Shown: positions 9,778 through 19,142, counted from the first letter of the stretch. The stretch is DNA of 64,000 nucleotides from Crocosphaera watsonii WH 8501 (GCF_000167195.1 NZ_AADV02000001.1:620001-684000); one strand, 5' to 3'. Translations and numbers: made by a program. The notes: a model not told the origin generated them from the sequence alone.

Positions 9778-9826
9778 TTCGTAGGATGGGTTAGGCGCAG
9801 GGATGATTTTTCGGGAAACCTTATAA
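9778..9826. repeat. GTGGGTTA-type dispersed repeat, truncated by IS insertion
   Basis: CGTAGGATGGGTTAGGCGCAGGGATGATT matches the left half of the repeat at 14175-14252. The preceding ~45 bases also resemble those after tonB (CTCTCC ... TTATGG ... AAAATCTAT versus CTCTCC ... TTATGG ... AAAACTTAT). The right half is missing where the insertion sequence begins at about 9827. Confidence 0.6.
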
Positions 9827-9953
9827 TTGGACTTTGGACAAAAAAAATCGTTAGCGTATATTTTACGCTAAACTAAAATCCCAAAATATCGGCTCTGTAT
9901 CAGTCAATAAAACTGGCTGACAAATAGGGCTAATCTATAGATTCTGAGGAAAA

Positions 9954-11393
9954 CTAAGGAGCTTTTAAGTTTTCAGTTGATTTTTTGCTCCCTTTCTTGA
10001 TAACATCATGACGAGTTCGTGGGGCTTTTTTGTAACCTTTAATACGTCCGGAAGAAAAACCTCGACGTTTGGGAAATTTGGCGAAAGTCCCCAAGGTCGT
10101 AATTATTCTTGAAAAGTCTCTTTGAACTAGACTAGGGGTGATTTTGATGGATTTATTAGTCTTCAAATACTGTTCCCAATCACGGGGTAAAACCACAGCT
10201 AATTTTCTGGCAGCCCACAAATTTACATAAGAAAGAAGTGTTAGTTTAAACCAATTTTCTTCATGATGTACATCGGGAGTTAAATAAGATGTCATCAATA
10301 ATCTTTGTTTACCAAATCGAAAAAGATGTTCCATGTCATAACGTTGTCGATAACACTGATAACAATCAACTAAACTTAACTCATCGCGCCGAGAACCAAT
10401 AACAATAAGCCACATAGGTTTCCAAATACTATTTCTTTCTTGATCTCTGACAACAATCTGGAGTAAAGTAAAGGGGTGATTGTTCATTTTATAGTTTTTA
10501 GTTCCTCTCATTAACATCTGTTTTCATCCCGAAATAGTCACTGTTAATTGACGACCTTTTTTCGTTGTAAAGGGAACATGATGAACTTCATCAGGTTCAG
10601 TCCAAGTTTGGTCATCTTTAAGGTCAAATTTATCCCCATACCAACGGGGATGTCCCGAAGTTTTGGCTTGATTTGGGTCCCGAATAAATTGACGATAAAA
10701 AACTCGGTCACTTCTAACTCTTGTAATAGTAACTACGTCTTCATGCTTAACTTGTTCCCCAATAAAATCCTTTTGGCTGTAGTCATTATCAGCCACTAAG
10801 GCAGATAATTTATCAGAAAATAAAGAACTTTGCCAGATTTTTTTTAGTTGTTGATTGCCTTGATTTACTCCTTTATGTTTAGAGGGGACTCGCTCTCCTG
10901 ATAAGGGGACAGCCCAAGGGACTTTTTCTGTGTCTATTTGGTCAGGTAAAGCGCAGACAACGGAATAACAATGTCCAATATTAATGGGTTTATTTCCCTT
11001 AATTGGATTGGGGTAATGAATAAAGGTTTTATCCGCTAACGTTTCGGCAAACCGTCGTGGACAGGGAGTTGTGTCAATACCAAATAAGTTATAATGTTTT
11101 GAAGTGGGAGGAATTGTTCTCGATACCGCTGAAAATAAAGTCTCAATTCTCTGTTCATAATTAGGGTCAGTTTGAGTGGGTAAAAACTCTTGAATTCCTC
11201 TATATAAACTGTTATAATCTCTTCTAAATAAAGGATTGAGAGACAATTCAACGACTGAGTGAGCTTGTTGGTTACTGGAGAGGGCATCGAGTAATTCTAT
11301 AATAGTTTCTTTTCTAGCTTTTAGTCCTTGGAAGAGGTTAGACCTCCACACCAGGAATTCCTCGACAGACGTAGCCGTTTCATTTTTGGTCAT
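9954..11393 (-). pseudogene. DDE transposase (DDE_5/IS701-like) interrupted by in-frame TGA
   Basis: Acidic catalytic residues appear in order: GIDTTPCPRRFAETL (first D), LVADNDYSQKDF (second D) and RYDMEHLFRFGKQRLL (E, in the H-L-F-R-F-x-K-Q context of this family). Other landmarks are NIGHCYSVVCALP, WAVPLSGERVP and YVNLWAARKLAV. A TGA at 10524-10526 splits the reading frame between TVTISG and KQMLMRGTKNYKM; relatives carry W at this place, so TGG to TGA is the simplest cause. Both halves are in the same frame. The element is probably immobile unless complemented in trans. Confidence 0.8.
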
Positions 11394-11472
11394 TTTTAAA
11401 ATTTATTACCTTATAAATTAGCTGAATATATACGCTAACATCAAAAGAGGTTGTTTGTTACAGTTAAGGCTA

Positions 11473-11868
11473 ATGTCATCACATTCCGAACTTAAGACCA
11501 GTCAAGATGTCCACCTGAGAGCCAAACAAATTAAGAGTCTAATTCGCTCTCTTAAACAGAAAATAAAGAAAATTGAACGGGAAGGGGAAGTAGCACCAGC
11601 TAATTGTCATATTATTCGTTATCAGGTTAATGGAAAGGGAACAATCTACTGGTATTATAAACTACAGGCTGCTGAATCAATTTTTCCTATGGCCACTAAT
11701 AATGAGAAAAAAACCAAATATAAATATTTAGGACGAGCCGGAAGTTCTGCTCATATTGATGCTGTAGAAAAACTCACTAGAAGAAATCTCATTGATGAAT
11801 TAGAACGAGTCATTCAATCTCTAACTGAAAGCTACTTAGATATCTATATTGGAACCGAAACTGAATGA
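11473..11868 (+). CDS. IS passenger ORF of unknown function
   Basis: About 131 residues inside the insertion sequence, divergent from the transposase. The N-terminal half is a charged helix (LRAKQIKSLIRSLKQKIKKIEREGEV). A compact middle region reads CHIIRYQVNGKGTIYWYYKLQAAE and KYLGRAGSSAHIDAVEKL, which looks like a small beta-hairpin RNA- or DNA-binding unit followed by a helix. The first in-frame ATG (11473) is preferred to the non-ATG start at 11455. I do not recognise a named family. Its place inside the terminal repeats makes it part of the element, perhaps an accessory transposition or regulatory protein. Confidence 0.6.
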   Translation: MSSHSELKTSQDVHLRAKQIKSLIRSLKQKIKKIEREGEVAPANCHIIRYQVNGKGTIYWYYKLQAAESIFPMATNNEKKTKYKYLGRAGSSAHIDAVEKLTRRNLIDELERVIQSLTESYLDIYIGTETE

Positions 11869-12039
11869 AGCTATTTAATATTTAAAATCCCCTAAAAAGA
11901 TGGAAAGAGAGTTTTTAAAATCACCTTAATTCTCTATTTTAGCTCTGGAGATATGTTTAGCGTAAAATTTACGCTAACAATTGTTTTTTGTCCAAAGTCC
12001 AATACTTAGTCAAAGCGACTCAAGATCGTATCTGTATCC

Positions 12040-12687
12040 ATGACCAATTTTTTAGTTGCCGGTGGCATTGTTGCCTGGCCATTACTAGCATTCTCTCTCT
12101 TAGGAGTAGCTCTGATTATCGAACGTTTTTTGTTTTGGTTTCAGATAAAAGCTCGTGAAAAAAGAGTTGTAAACACTGTTTTGAAACTCTATCAAGGGAA
12201 TGAACCAATGGCAGCGATCGCCAAATTAAAGAAAAATGCTGATTTACCCTTGTGCCGTATTTTTCTAGAAGCATTAATCCTCTATGATGCTACTCCCACA
12301 GAGTTTCGCTTAGCACTAGAAACAGCAACTCAAGGTGAACTCCCCCTCTTAAAACGTTTTAATACTGTCTTTCAAACTATCATTGCAGTATCACCGTTAT
12401 TGGGACTATTAGGAACCATTTTAGGTTTAATGCGTTCTTTTGCTGCTTTAGATATTGGGAATACTGGCGGAACAAATACAGGTGCAGTGACTGGAGGTAT
12501 ATCAGAAGCTTTGACTTCCACAGTAATGGGGTTAGTGGTAGCTATTGCAATTCTATTATTTTCTAACTCATTTCGTTCTTTGTATCTCAAAGAATTTGCC
12601 CTAATTCAAGAATATGCAGGTCAATTAGAACTTTTATATCGTCGTCATTACGAAAAAGGAAATAAACCCTATGCGACTACCAGATGA
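12040..12687 (+). CDS. exbB: MotA/TolQ/ExbB proton channel family protein
   Basis: 215 residues with three likely membrane segments: ~8-28 (IVAWPLLAFSLLGVALIIERF), ~110-135 (IAVSPLLGLLGTILGLM) and ~155-180 (SEALTSTVMGLVVAIAILLF). SPLLGLLGTILGLM followed by the Thr-containing third helix is the ExbB/TolQ proton-channel signature. With ExbD it uses the proton motive force to energise TonB. Its 3' end overlaps exbD by 17 bases, so the two are one operon. Confidence 0.92.
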   Translation: MTNFLVAGGIVAWPLLAFSLLGVALIIERFLFWFQIKAREKRVVNTVLKLYQGNEPMAAIAKLKKNADLPLCRIFLEALILYDATPTEFRLALETATQGELPLLKRFNTVFQTIIAVSPLLGLLGTILGLMRSFAALDIGNTGGTNTGAVTGGISEALTSTVMGLVVAIAILLFSNSFRSLYLKEFALIQEYAGQLELLYRRHYEKGNKPYATTR

Positions 12688-13075
12688 AATAGATACTCCG
12701 GGAGAAATTAATATTCTGCCAATGATTGATATTATTTTTTCAATTTTGGCCTTTGTTATCATTTCTACTCTATCTTTAACCCGTTCCGAAGGATTACCGG
12801 TTGATTTGCCCTCGGCCAAAACCAGTGAACCTCAAGAAGTTAAACAAATTAATATTACTGTTGACTCTGACGGGGACATCTTTGTTGATCGTCAACCAAC
12901 AGAAGTTGATAACCTAAAAACTTCTATTACTAATTTAATGGGAGAAGAAGAACAAATTTTAGTTGTTATTAATGGTGATAAAAAAGCAGAACACGCTATT
13001 GTAGTGGGGGTTATGGATCAGGTTCGCCAAGTTCCCGGGGCAAAGTTAGCGATCGCTAGCACTAAATCTGACTAA
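12671..13075 (+). CDS. exbD: Biopolymer transport protein ExbD/TolR
   Basis: 134 residues: a short cytoplasmic N-terminus, then one membrane helix with the essential Asp (NILPMIDIIFSILAFVIIS; the D in PMIDIIF is the proton-relaying residue) and a periplasmic domain (VDLPSAKTSEP ... INITVDSDGDIFVD ... ILVVINGDKKAEHAIVVGVMDQVRQVPGAKLAIAS). It partners the overlapping exbB and the tonB-like gene 220 bases downstream. Confidence 0.92.
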   Translation: MRLPDEIDTPGEINILPMIDIIFSILAFVIISTLSLTRSEGLPVDLPSAKTSEPQEVKQINITVDSDGDIFVDRQPTEVDNLKTSITNLMGEEEQILVVINGDKKAEHAIVVGVMDQVRQVPGAKLAIASTKSD

Positions 13076-13091
13076 CAGTGTACATATTGAA

Positions 13092-13174
13092 AATGGTGGG
13101 TTACGGTGCAAATAAAAACTTATAATGTTGTTATGAAAATTAAATCCGCAGCTAACCCACCCTACGATTGGGAA
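13092..13174. repeat. MITE-like inverted repeat with GTGGGTTA ends
   Basis: The element begins GGTGGGTTACGGTGC and ends GCAGCTAACCCACCCTACG, whose complement starts CGTAGGGTGGGTTA. The ends can therefore fold together around an AT-rich middle. The same design recurs at 14175-14252 and, truncated, at 9778. No coding capacity. Confidence 0.65.
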
Positions 13175-13294
13175 AATTTCCTGATTATTATAAATATGGG
13201 GAAAAACTTAACAAATAGGGAAGTTTTTTAGGTTTGAGTGATTAGTGAATAAAAATAAATTAGATTGGTTAGTTATTTATTTTCCTTGCCGCTT

Positions 13295-14122
13295 ATGAGT
13301 CTATCAACATTTTGCGAGAAATATCGTAGTAAAAACGAAAAACTCCTCAAAAATATAACTGTTTTGGCATTGATTGTTTCGGGTGTACTCCATATAGGAG
13401 GAGCGATCGCACTATTTTGGCTAAATAAAAGTAACACCGAAAATGTGGCTCAAAAACCACCAGAACCCATCGAATTTCAAGTTATTGAACCGGAGCCTGA
13501 ACCCGAAATTGCTAAAATTACCCCGGAACCAGAACCTATAGTTGAACCAGAACCTGAACCCGTACCAGAACAGGTTCAAGAAGCGCGTATTTCTACTAAG
13601 CAATTTTTACCCGAACCCATTCCAGAACCTGCTGCACCTCAACCTCAACCTATGAACCCTAGTCCTTCTTCTTCCTCCCCCCAACAAATACCTCTAGGGA
13701 CACCCGGAGGTCAATCTTTGGGGGGTGTTTTAACTGGTACTCAAGGTACTGGTGCTGGGACTAGCGGCCAAGGGAACTCTCAAGGTGGTCCCATAGGTTC
13801 CCCTAATGGTTCGGGAACAGGAAATTCTCAGGGAACAGGTGATGGTAACGGACAAGGAGCATCATGGATATCCTTAAAATGTTTGAGTAATTGTCAGCCC
13901 CGATATCCTAGCAGTATTAGCCAAAAAGTGCCTGGCCGAGTAATTGTGCAATTTAAGGTAGAATCCGATGGTAGTGTTAGTAATGCTCAGGTTTTGGAGT
14001 CGAGTGGAAATAATATATTAGATCAAGCAGCTGTCTCGGCTATTAGTAAAATGAAATTTAGTCCCCCCAGTGACGGACGTTCCCGTAAAGCAAAAATGCC
14101 CATTGCTTACAACGTTAATTAG
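13295..14122 (+). CDS. tonB: TonB-like energy transducer
   Basis: 275 residues from the preferred ATG; 13265 would add ten residues. A cytoplasmic start is followed by one membrane helix (ITVLALIVSGVLHIGGAIALFW), a Glu-Pro/Pro-rich periplasmic spacer (PEPEPEIAKITPEPEP ...), a Gly/Ser/Asn-rich linker and the C-terminal TonB domain (YPSSISQKVPGRVIVQFKVESDGSVSNAQVLESSGNNILDQAAVSAISKMKFSP). It couples the ExbB-ExbD complex encoded upstream to outer-membrane transporters. No TonB-dependent receptor is visible in this window. Confidence 0.9.
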   Translation: MSLSTFCEKYRSKNEKLLKNITVLALIVSGVLHIGGAIALFWLNKSNTENVAQKPPEPIEFQVIEPEPEPEIAKITPEPEPIVEPEPEPVPEQVQEARISTKQFLPEPIPEPAAPQPQPMNPSPSSSSPQQIPLGTPGGQSLGGVLTGTQGTGAGTSGQGNSQGGPIGSPNGSGTGNSQGTGDGNGQGASWISLKCLSNCQPRYPSSISQKVPGRVIVQFKVESDGSVSNAQVLESSGNNILDQAAVSAISKMKFSPPSDGRSRKAKMPIAYNVN

Positions 14123-14174
14123 TGTTTCATAGCACGGCTCTCCAGTAGTTATGGTGATAAGAAAAATCTATACC

Positions 14175-14252
14175 TCGTAGGGTGGGTTAGGCGCAGGGTT
14201 GATTTTGATTAAAACACAATAACTTTTAGTCTGTGCCGTAACCCACCATTTT
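14175..14252. repeat. MITE-like inverted repeat with GTGGGTTA ends
   Basis: CGTAGGGTGGGTTAGGCGCAGGG on the left pairs with TGTGCCGTAACCCACCATTTT on the right. It is closely related to the element at 13092-13174, placing two copies on either side of tonB. The 5' flank shares further similarity with the post-gmk copy, so the full repeat may start just after the tonB stop. Confidence 0.65.
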
Positions 14253-14292
14253 ATTACGTAGTCTATTATATTTTTGGCAGCACAGCCATATC

Positions 14293-14400
14293 AGGACATA
14301 ATAGTATTATGTCCCTACAAATATATCCTTGTCAGGGTTTAACACTGTGTTTTACCCTGAACCAACGGTTTTCACAACTGAAACCTGATTTCTATACTAT
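14293..14400 (-). repeat. ~110-bp dispersed repeat, inverted copy upstream of the NRPS genes
   Basis: Read on the reverse strand, this segment contains AGGTTTCAGTTGTG, AAAACACAGTGTTAAA, TTTGTAGG and CATAATACTATTATG in the same order as the two tandem copies at 28736-28970. It includes a 21-nt palindrome at 14294-14314 (GGACATAAT ... ATTATGTCC). With the copy at 14175 it fills the 310-base gap between tonB and the first NRPS gene. No gene or clear promoter was seen there. Confidence 0.75.
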
Positions 14401-14432
14401 AAATAAATTAGTATCAAAATAACGATTGTTAA

Positions 14433-17400
14433 ATGTCTCAAAAAAAGTTAGATTTAGACGCATTAAAAAAGCGAATTGCGGCCTTACCTCCTGAAAAAAG
14501 GGCAATTTTTGAGGAACAACTAAAAAAAAGAAATTTACAAATTCCTCAACAAACTATTACAAAACGTTTAGATTCTGAAAATATTACCCTTTCTCTAGCT
14601 CAAGAAAGATTATGGTTTCTAGATCAATTAGACCCTGAAAATTCTGCTTATAATATTGCGATCGCTTGGCGTTTTACAGGCAATCTCAACCATACCATTT
14701 TAGAAAAAAGTTTTAATGAAATTATTAAACGCCATGAATCTTTAAGAACAAGATTTATGGCGGTTGAAGGAAAACCTGTTTTAGAAATAAACCCCCATCT
14801 AACTTTAACAATACCAAAAATTGATTTACAAGAATTACCAGAAAAGCAACGTAAAGAAGAAGAAAAACGTTTAACTAATCTAATAGCAAAACAACCTTTT
14901 AATCTAGCAAAAGGTTCATTGTTACGGGTTTGTTTACTTCAAATTAATGCTCAAGACTCCCTTGTCTTAGTCGTTTGTCATCATATTATTGCTGATGGTT
15001 GGTCACGGGGAATTATACTAAAAGAATTCTCTAGTTTTTATAAAGCTTTTACTTTTAATAAAACTGTTTCTTTACCAGGTTTATCTATTCAATATAGCGA
15101 TTTTGCAGCCTGGCAAAAAAAATGGTTAGCAGGGGAAGAGTTACAAACACAGTTAAACTATTGGCAAGAAAAATTAGCCGATGTTTCTGTTCTTAATTTG
15201 CCCACAGATTACCCTAGACCTAATATACCAACATTACGGGGTGGTATTCAATCATTAACCCTGGATAAGTCTTTAACAGATACCCTTAAAACTCTTAGTA
15301 GAGAACAAGGAGTTACCCTATTTATGACTCTGTTAACTGCTTTTAAAATTCTGTTACATCGTTATAGTGGCCAAGATGATATTGTTGTTGGTTCCCCTAT
15401 TGCTAATAGAAATTGGGCGGAAATAGAACCATTAATAGGCTTTTTTGTCAATACTTTAGTGCTAAGAAGTGACTTATCTGATAATCCTTCTTTTCTAACA
15501 GTTTTAAAGCAAGTAAAAGAAACAACCTCTCAAGCTTATAAACATCAAGATTTACCTTTTGCTAAGTTAGTAGATACCTTACAACCGGAAAGAGATGAAA
15601 GTCATAACCCTCTATTTCAAGTGATGTTTCAGGTGCAAAATGAAGCTTATCAACTACAAAATGCTGTTTCTCCAGAACTAGCAATACCTGGTTTAAGTCT
15701 CTCTCAGTCTTGGATAGAAACTGAGTCCACAAAATTTGACATGACTTGGCATTTAGTAGAAAGGGAAACAGGACTTTTAGCAGTAGTTGAATATAGTCTG
15801 GATCTCTTTAAAGCAGAAACTATTAAGCGAATGTTGGGTCATTTTCAGGTACTTTTACAAGAGATTATTAGTGATCCTCAAGCTCAAATTTCTCAACTAT
15901 CTTTATTAACCAAACAAGAAAAAAAACAATTATTGTTTGAGTGGAATCAAACCGAGACTAAACAACTAGAAAATAGTTTTATTCATCAAATATTTGAAGA
16001 ACAGGTTAAGAAAAATCCTGATAATATTGCTGTTACTTTTGGTCAAGAAAAACTAACTTATCAACAACTCAATAATAAAGCTAATCAACTCGCCCATCAT
16101 TTAGGAAAATTGGGAGTTAAACGAGAAGTCAAAGTCGGTATTTTAATGGAGCGATCGCTTGACTTGTTAATCTCTATTTTCGGTGTTCTTAAAGCAGGGG
16201 CAGCTTATGTACCTCTCGATCCAACTTATCCCTTGGATCGCATTACCTTTATGGTAGAAGATTCACAAATAGCTGTGTTATTAACCACAATAAATAATAG
16301 TGTTGAGAACTTTAATTCTGTTACAACAATAAACCTTGATCAAGACTGGCCGCTTATTACTCAAGAAAGGGAAGAAAACCCCAATATTTCCTTATTTAGA
16401 GATAATTTAGCTTATGTTATTTATACATCAGGTTCAACAGGAAAACCCAAAGGAACCTTGATCACTCATCATGGACTGAGTAATTATTTAACTTGGGCGA
16501 TCGCTACTTATCCAGTAGAAGAAGGTTCTGGATCTCCTGTTAATTCTTCTATTGCTTTTGATGCAACTATTACCAGTATATTTACACCACTTTTAGTGGG
16601 CAAAAAAGTTATTTTACTGCCAGAAACAGGAGAAATAGAAGCTTTAAGTGAAACTTTTATCCAAGAATCTTTGAGTTTAGTCAAACTCACCCCCGCTCAT
16701 CTAAGTATTTTAAACCCTTTATTAACCCAAAAAGAAGAAATACCTCAAGGTCATGCTTTAATTATTGGGGGAGAAGCTTTATCCAGTAAAAGTCTAACTT
16801 TTTGGCAAGAAAAGTCTCCCAAAACTCGTTTAATCAACGAATATGGACCAACAGAAACCGTTGTTGGTTGCTGCGTTTACCAAGTACCTCCCCAAGTCTC
16901 TCACTCAGAAAATGTTCCTATTGGTCGTCCTATTACTAATACTGAAATTTATATCTTAGATCAATATCTACAACCAACTCCCATTGGGGTCCCAGGAGAA
17001 CTATATATAGGTGGTTTGGGGGTAGCTAGAGGATACTTTAACCGTCCCGACTTAACCGCAGAAAGGTTTATTCCTCATCCTTTTACAAGAAGACAACCCA
17101 CCCCATCCTCAAGTCGTTTGTATAAAACAGGTGATCTAGCTCGTTATCTATCAGATGGAACCATAGAATATTTAGGAAGAATAGATGATCAGGTCAAAAT
17201 TAGGGGTTTTCGGGTTGAATTAGGGGAAATTGAAGGTATTTTAAGACAGCATCCCCAAGTTAAAGAGGCGATCGCAGTTGTTCAAGAAGATAACAATAAA
17301 ATACCTCGTTTAGTCGCTTATGTGGTCGCTGAGTCGGAAATAGAGGAGCTAAGACAGTTTACCTCTGATAAACTTCCTGGTTATATGGTTCCCACCTTAT

Positions 17401-19142
17401 TCCTAACAATGGATAGTTTCCCCTTGACAGTTAACGGGAAGATACACAGGAAAAAGTTGCCTGCAGCTGACTTTTTCCAGAGAAATGTCAAAAAAGAACT
17501 AATAGCATCTCGAACACAGCAAGAAGAGGCGTTAACAGAGATTTGGAGAGATGTTTTAGGTAAGATGGAGGTCGGTATTTATGATAACTTTTTTGAATTG
17601 GGGGGTGACTCTATCTTAGGATTACAAATCATTGCTAGAGCTAACCAAGTTGGTTTACAATTGACCCCAAGGCAGTTATTTCAACATCAAAATATTGCAG
17701 AATTAGCCTCTGTTGCCACTATTGCACCGAAAAACTCCGCAGAACAAGGTTTATTAACCGGTTTACTTCCTCTGACTCCTATTCAACACTGGTTTTTTGA
17801 GCAAGAATTACCTAACCCTCACCATTATAATCAAACGTTATTATTAGAAACTCTCCCCGATCTTAACCCCGACTATTTGCAACAGGCGTTACATTATATC
17901 TTAATTCATCATGATGCCTTAAGAATGGGTTTTAGACAACAAGAAACAATATGGGAACAGTTTTATGGAGATGTTGAGAATAATATTCCTTTTGCAACGG
18001 TTAATCTCGAAAGTTTGGCTGAAAAAACACAAAAGTTCGCTATAGAATCGGTTTCCGAGAAAGTACAAACCACCTTAAACTTAGGTGATGGTCCACTGGT
18101 TAGAGTCGTTTGGTTTGACTTAGGAAAAGGGCAAAAAAGTCGTCTTTTGTTTGTGATTCATCATCTCATTATTGATAGTGTATCTTGGCGAATTATATTA
18201 GAAGATTTTGTTACAGTGTATCAACAGTTATTAGAAAAAAAAGAGGTTAAACTACCACAAAAAACTACTTCATATCAAACTTGGGCTAACAAATTACTTG
18301 ATTATAGTCAGTCCGAAAATTTAGATATTGATTTATGGTCAATGTCTAGAGAATTTTCTTTACCAACCGATAATGCAGTTTTAAATAATAATCAAGTGGA
18401 ATTGGAAGATCGCCTTTCTTTAACCCTTACTGTTGAGAAAACTAAAGCTTTACAAGAAGAAGTAGGTACTGCTTATAATGCCAAAATAAATGAGATTATA
18501 TTAGCAGCATTATATCAAAGTATTTATCAATGGACAGATCAACAATTGTTGAGAATTGACTTAGAAGGACATGGTAGGGAAGATATATTTGAAAGTGTTA
18601 ATATTTCCCGTACCGTTGGCTGGTTTACCACTATTTTCCCCCTGGAATTAGAATTAAAATCTATGAATTCTTTGGGAGATTTAATTAAATTTGTCAAGGA
18701 GAAATACCGTCAGGTAGGTAAACAGGGAATTAAGTACGGTGTTCTTCGTTATTTAGGCTCAGGAATAGACAATAAAACCGAGTCTCCCGTCAAATTTAAT
18801 TACCTGGGTGAAGTTGACAGAATTACGACTCAAGGGTTTATCTTAGGAATAGCAGAAGAGTCCACAGGATGGGTTCGCAGTCCCCAAGGAACTCGCAGTC
18901 ATCTAATAGAAATAATAGGAGCATTTAGCAAAAAACAACTACAATTAACCTTTGTTTATAGTCGACAGATATATCGTCGTCAAACCATAGAAAAATTAGG
19001 ACAAAAAGTTGTTAATAACTTAGAAGCATTTATTGTCCATTCTCAGTCTTCAAAAACTGCTGCTTACACTCCCTCAGACTTTTCTAAAGCAAACCTCAAC
19101 CAAAAACAACTTGATAAATTTTTGGGGAAACTAAAGAAATAG
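14433..19142 (+). CDS. Nonribosomal peptide synthetase, C-A-PCP-E (Asn-like code, D-residue)
   Basis: 1569 residues. The condensation domain (~45-470) has HHIIADG at 183-189. The adenylation domain (~510-1000) has TSGSTG at 665-670, EYGPTE and the closing NGKIHRKK lysine. The carrier domain has its phosphopantetheine Ser at ~1060 (LGGDSILGLQ). The epimerization domain (~1110-1540) has HHLIIDS at 1243-1249, EGHGRE and NISRTVGWFTTIFP. Aligning the A domain by hand to GrsA gives DATKIGEVGK, close to known Asn codes such as DLTKLGEVGK, so the likely product is a D-Asn residue. The opening C domain implies N-acylation or a missing upstream module. The C-terminal tail (PSDFSKANLNQKQLDKFL) is the usual post-E docking peptide. 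Starts with ATG, no upstream NRPS gene. Confidence 0.93.
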   Translation: MSQKKLDLDALKKRIAALPPEKRAIFEEQLKKRNLQIPQQTITKRLDSENITLSLAQERLWFLDQLDPENSAYNIAIAWRFTGNLNHTILEKSFNEIIKRHESLRTRFMAVEGKPVLEINPHLTLTIPKIDLQELPEKQRKEEEKRLTNLIAKQPFNLAKGSLLRVCLLQINAQDSLVLVVCHHIIADGWSRGIILKEFSSFYKAFTFNKTVSLPGLSIQYSDFAAWQKKWLAGEELQTQLNYWQEKLADVSVLNLPTDYPRPNIPTLRGGIQSLTLDKSLTDTLKTLSREQGVTLFMTLLTAFKILLHRYSGQDDIVVGSPIANRNWAEIEPLIGFFVNTLVLRSDLSDNPSFLTVLKQVKETTSQAYKHQDLPFAKLVDTLQPERDESHNPLFQVMFQVQNEAYQLQNAVSPELAIPGLSLSQSWIETESTKFDMTWHLVERETGLLAVVEYSLDLFKAETIKRMLGHFQVLLQEIISDPQAQISQLSLLTKQEKKQLLFEWNQTETKQLENSFIHQIFEEQVKKNPDNIAVTFGQEKLTYQQLNNKANQLAHHLGKLGVKREVKVGILMERSLDLLISIFGVLKAGAAYVPLDPTYPLDRITFMVEDSQIAVLLTTINNSVENFNSVTTINLDQDWPLITQEREENPNISLFRDNLAYVIYTSGSTGKPKGTLITHHGLSNYLTWAIATYPVEEGSGSPVNSSIAFDATITSIFTPLLVGKKVILLPETGEIEALSETFIQESLSLVKLTPAHLSILNPLLTQKEEIPQGHALIIGGEALSSKSLTFWQEKSPKTRLINEYGPTETVVGCCVYQVPPQVSHSENVPIGRPITNTEIYILDQYLQPTPIGVPGELYIGGLGVARGYFNRPDLTAERFIPHPFTRRQPTPSSSRLYKTGDLARYLSDGTIEYLGRIDDQVKIRGFRVELGEIEGILRQHPQVKEAIAVVQEDNNKIPRLVAYVVAESEIEELRQFTSDKLPGYMVPTLFLTMDSFPLTVNGKIHRKKLPAADFFQRNVKKELIASRTQQEEALTEIWRDVLGKMEVGIYDNFFELGGDSILGLQIIARANQVGLQLTPRQLFQHQNIAELASVATIAPKNSAEQGLLTGLLPLTPIQHWFFEQELPNPHHYNQTLLLETLPDLNPDYLQQALHYILIHHDALRMGFRQQETIWEQFYGDVENNIPFATVNLESLAEKTQKFAIESVSEKVQTTLNLGDGPLVRVVWFDLGKGQKSRLLFVIHHLIIDSVSWRIILEDFVTVYQQLLEKKEVKLPQKTTSYQTWANKLLDYSQSENLDIDLWSMSREFSLPTDNAVLNNNQVELEDRLSLTLTVEKTKALQEEVGTAYNAKINEIILAALYQSIYQWTDQQLLRIDLEGHGREDIFESVNISRTVGWFTTIFPLELELKSMNSLGDLIKFVKEKYRQVGKQGIKYGVLRYLGSGIDNKTESPVKFNYLGEVDRITTQGFILGIAEESTGWVRSPQGTRSHLIEIIGAFSKKQLQLTFVYSRQIYRRQTIEKLGQKVVNNLEAFIVHSQSSKTAAYTPSDFSKANLNQKQLDKFLGKLKK

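Larger units (their letters stand above)
9827..12002. mobile_element. Insertion sequence with broken DDE transposase and divergent passenger ORF
   Basis: The ends are inverted repeats: TTGGACTTTGGACAAAAAA at 9827 and the complement of TTTTTTGTCCAAAGTCCAA ending at 12002. Just inside each end is a second palindromic block, TTAGCGTA ... TACGCTAA. Between them lie a leftward transposase and a rightward small ORF. No convincing target duplication was found; the bases outside are TTATAA and TACTTA. The left end abuts a dispersed repeat and the right end lies 37 bases before exbB, so it may affect exbB expression. Confidence 0.78.

Noticed and set aside
12040..14122. ExbB-ExbD-TonB as proof that the NRPS product is a siderophore
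   Set aside because: The genes are adjacent, but no TonB-dependent receptor, siderophore exporter or catechol/hydroxamate gene is seen. Kept only as an alternative.
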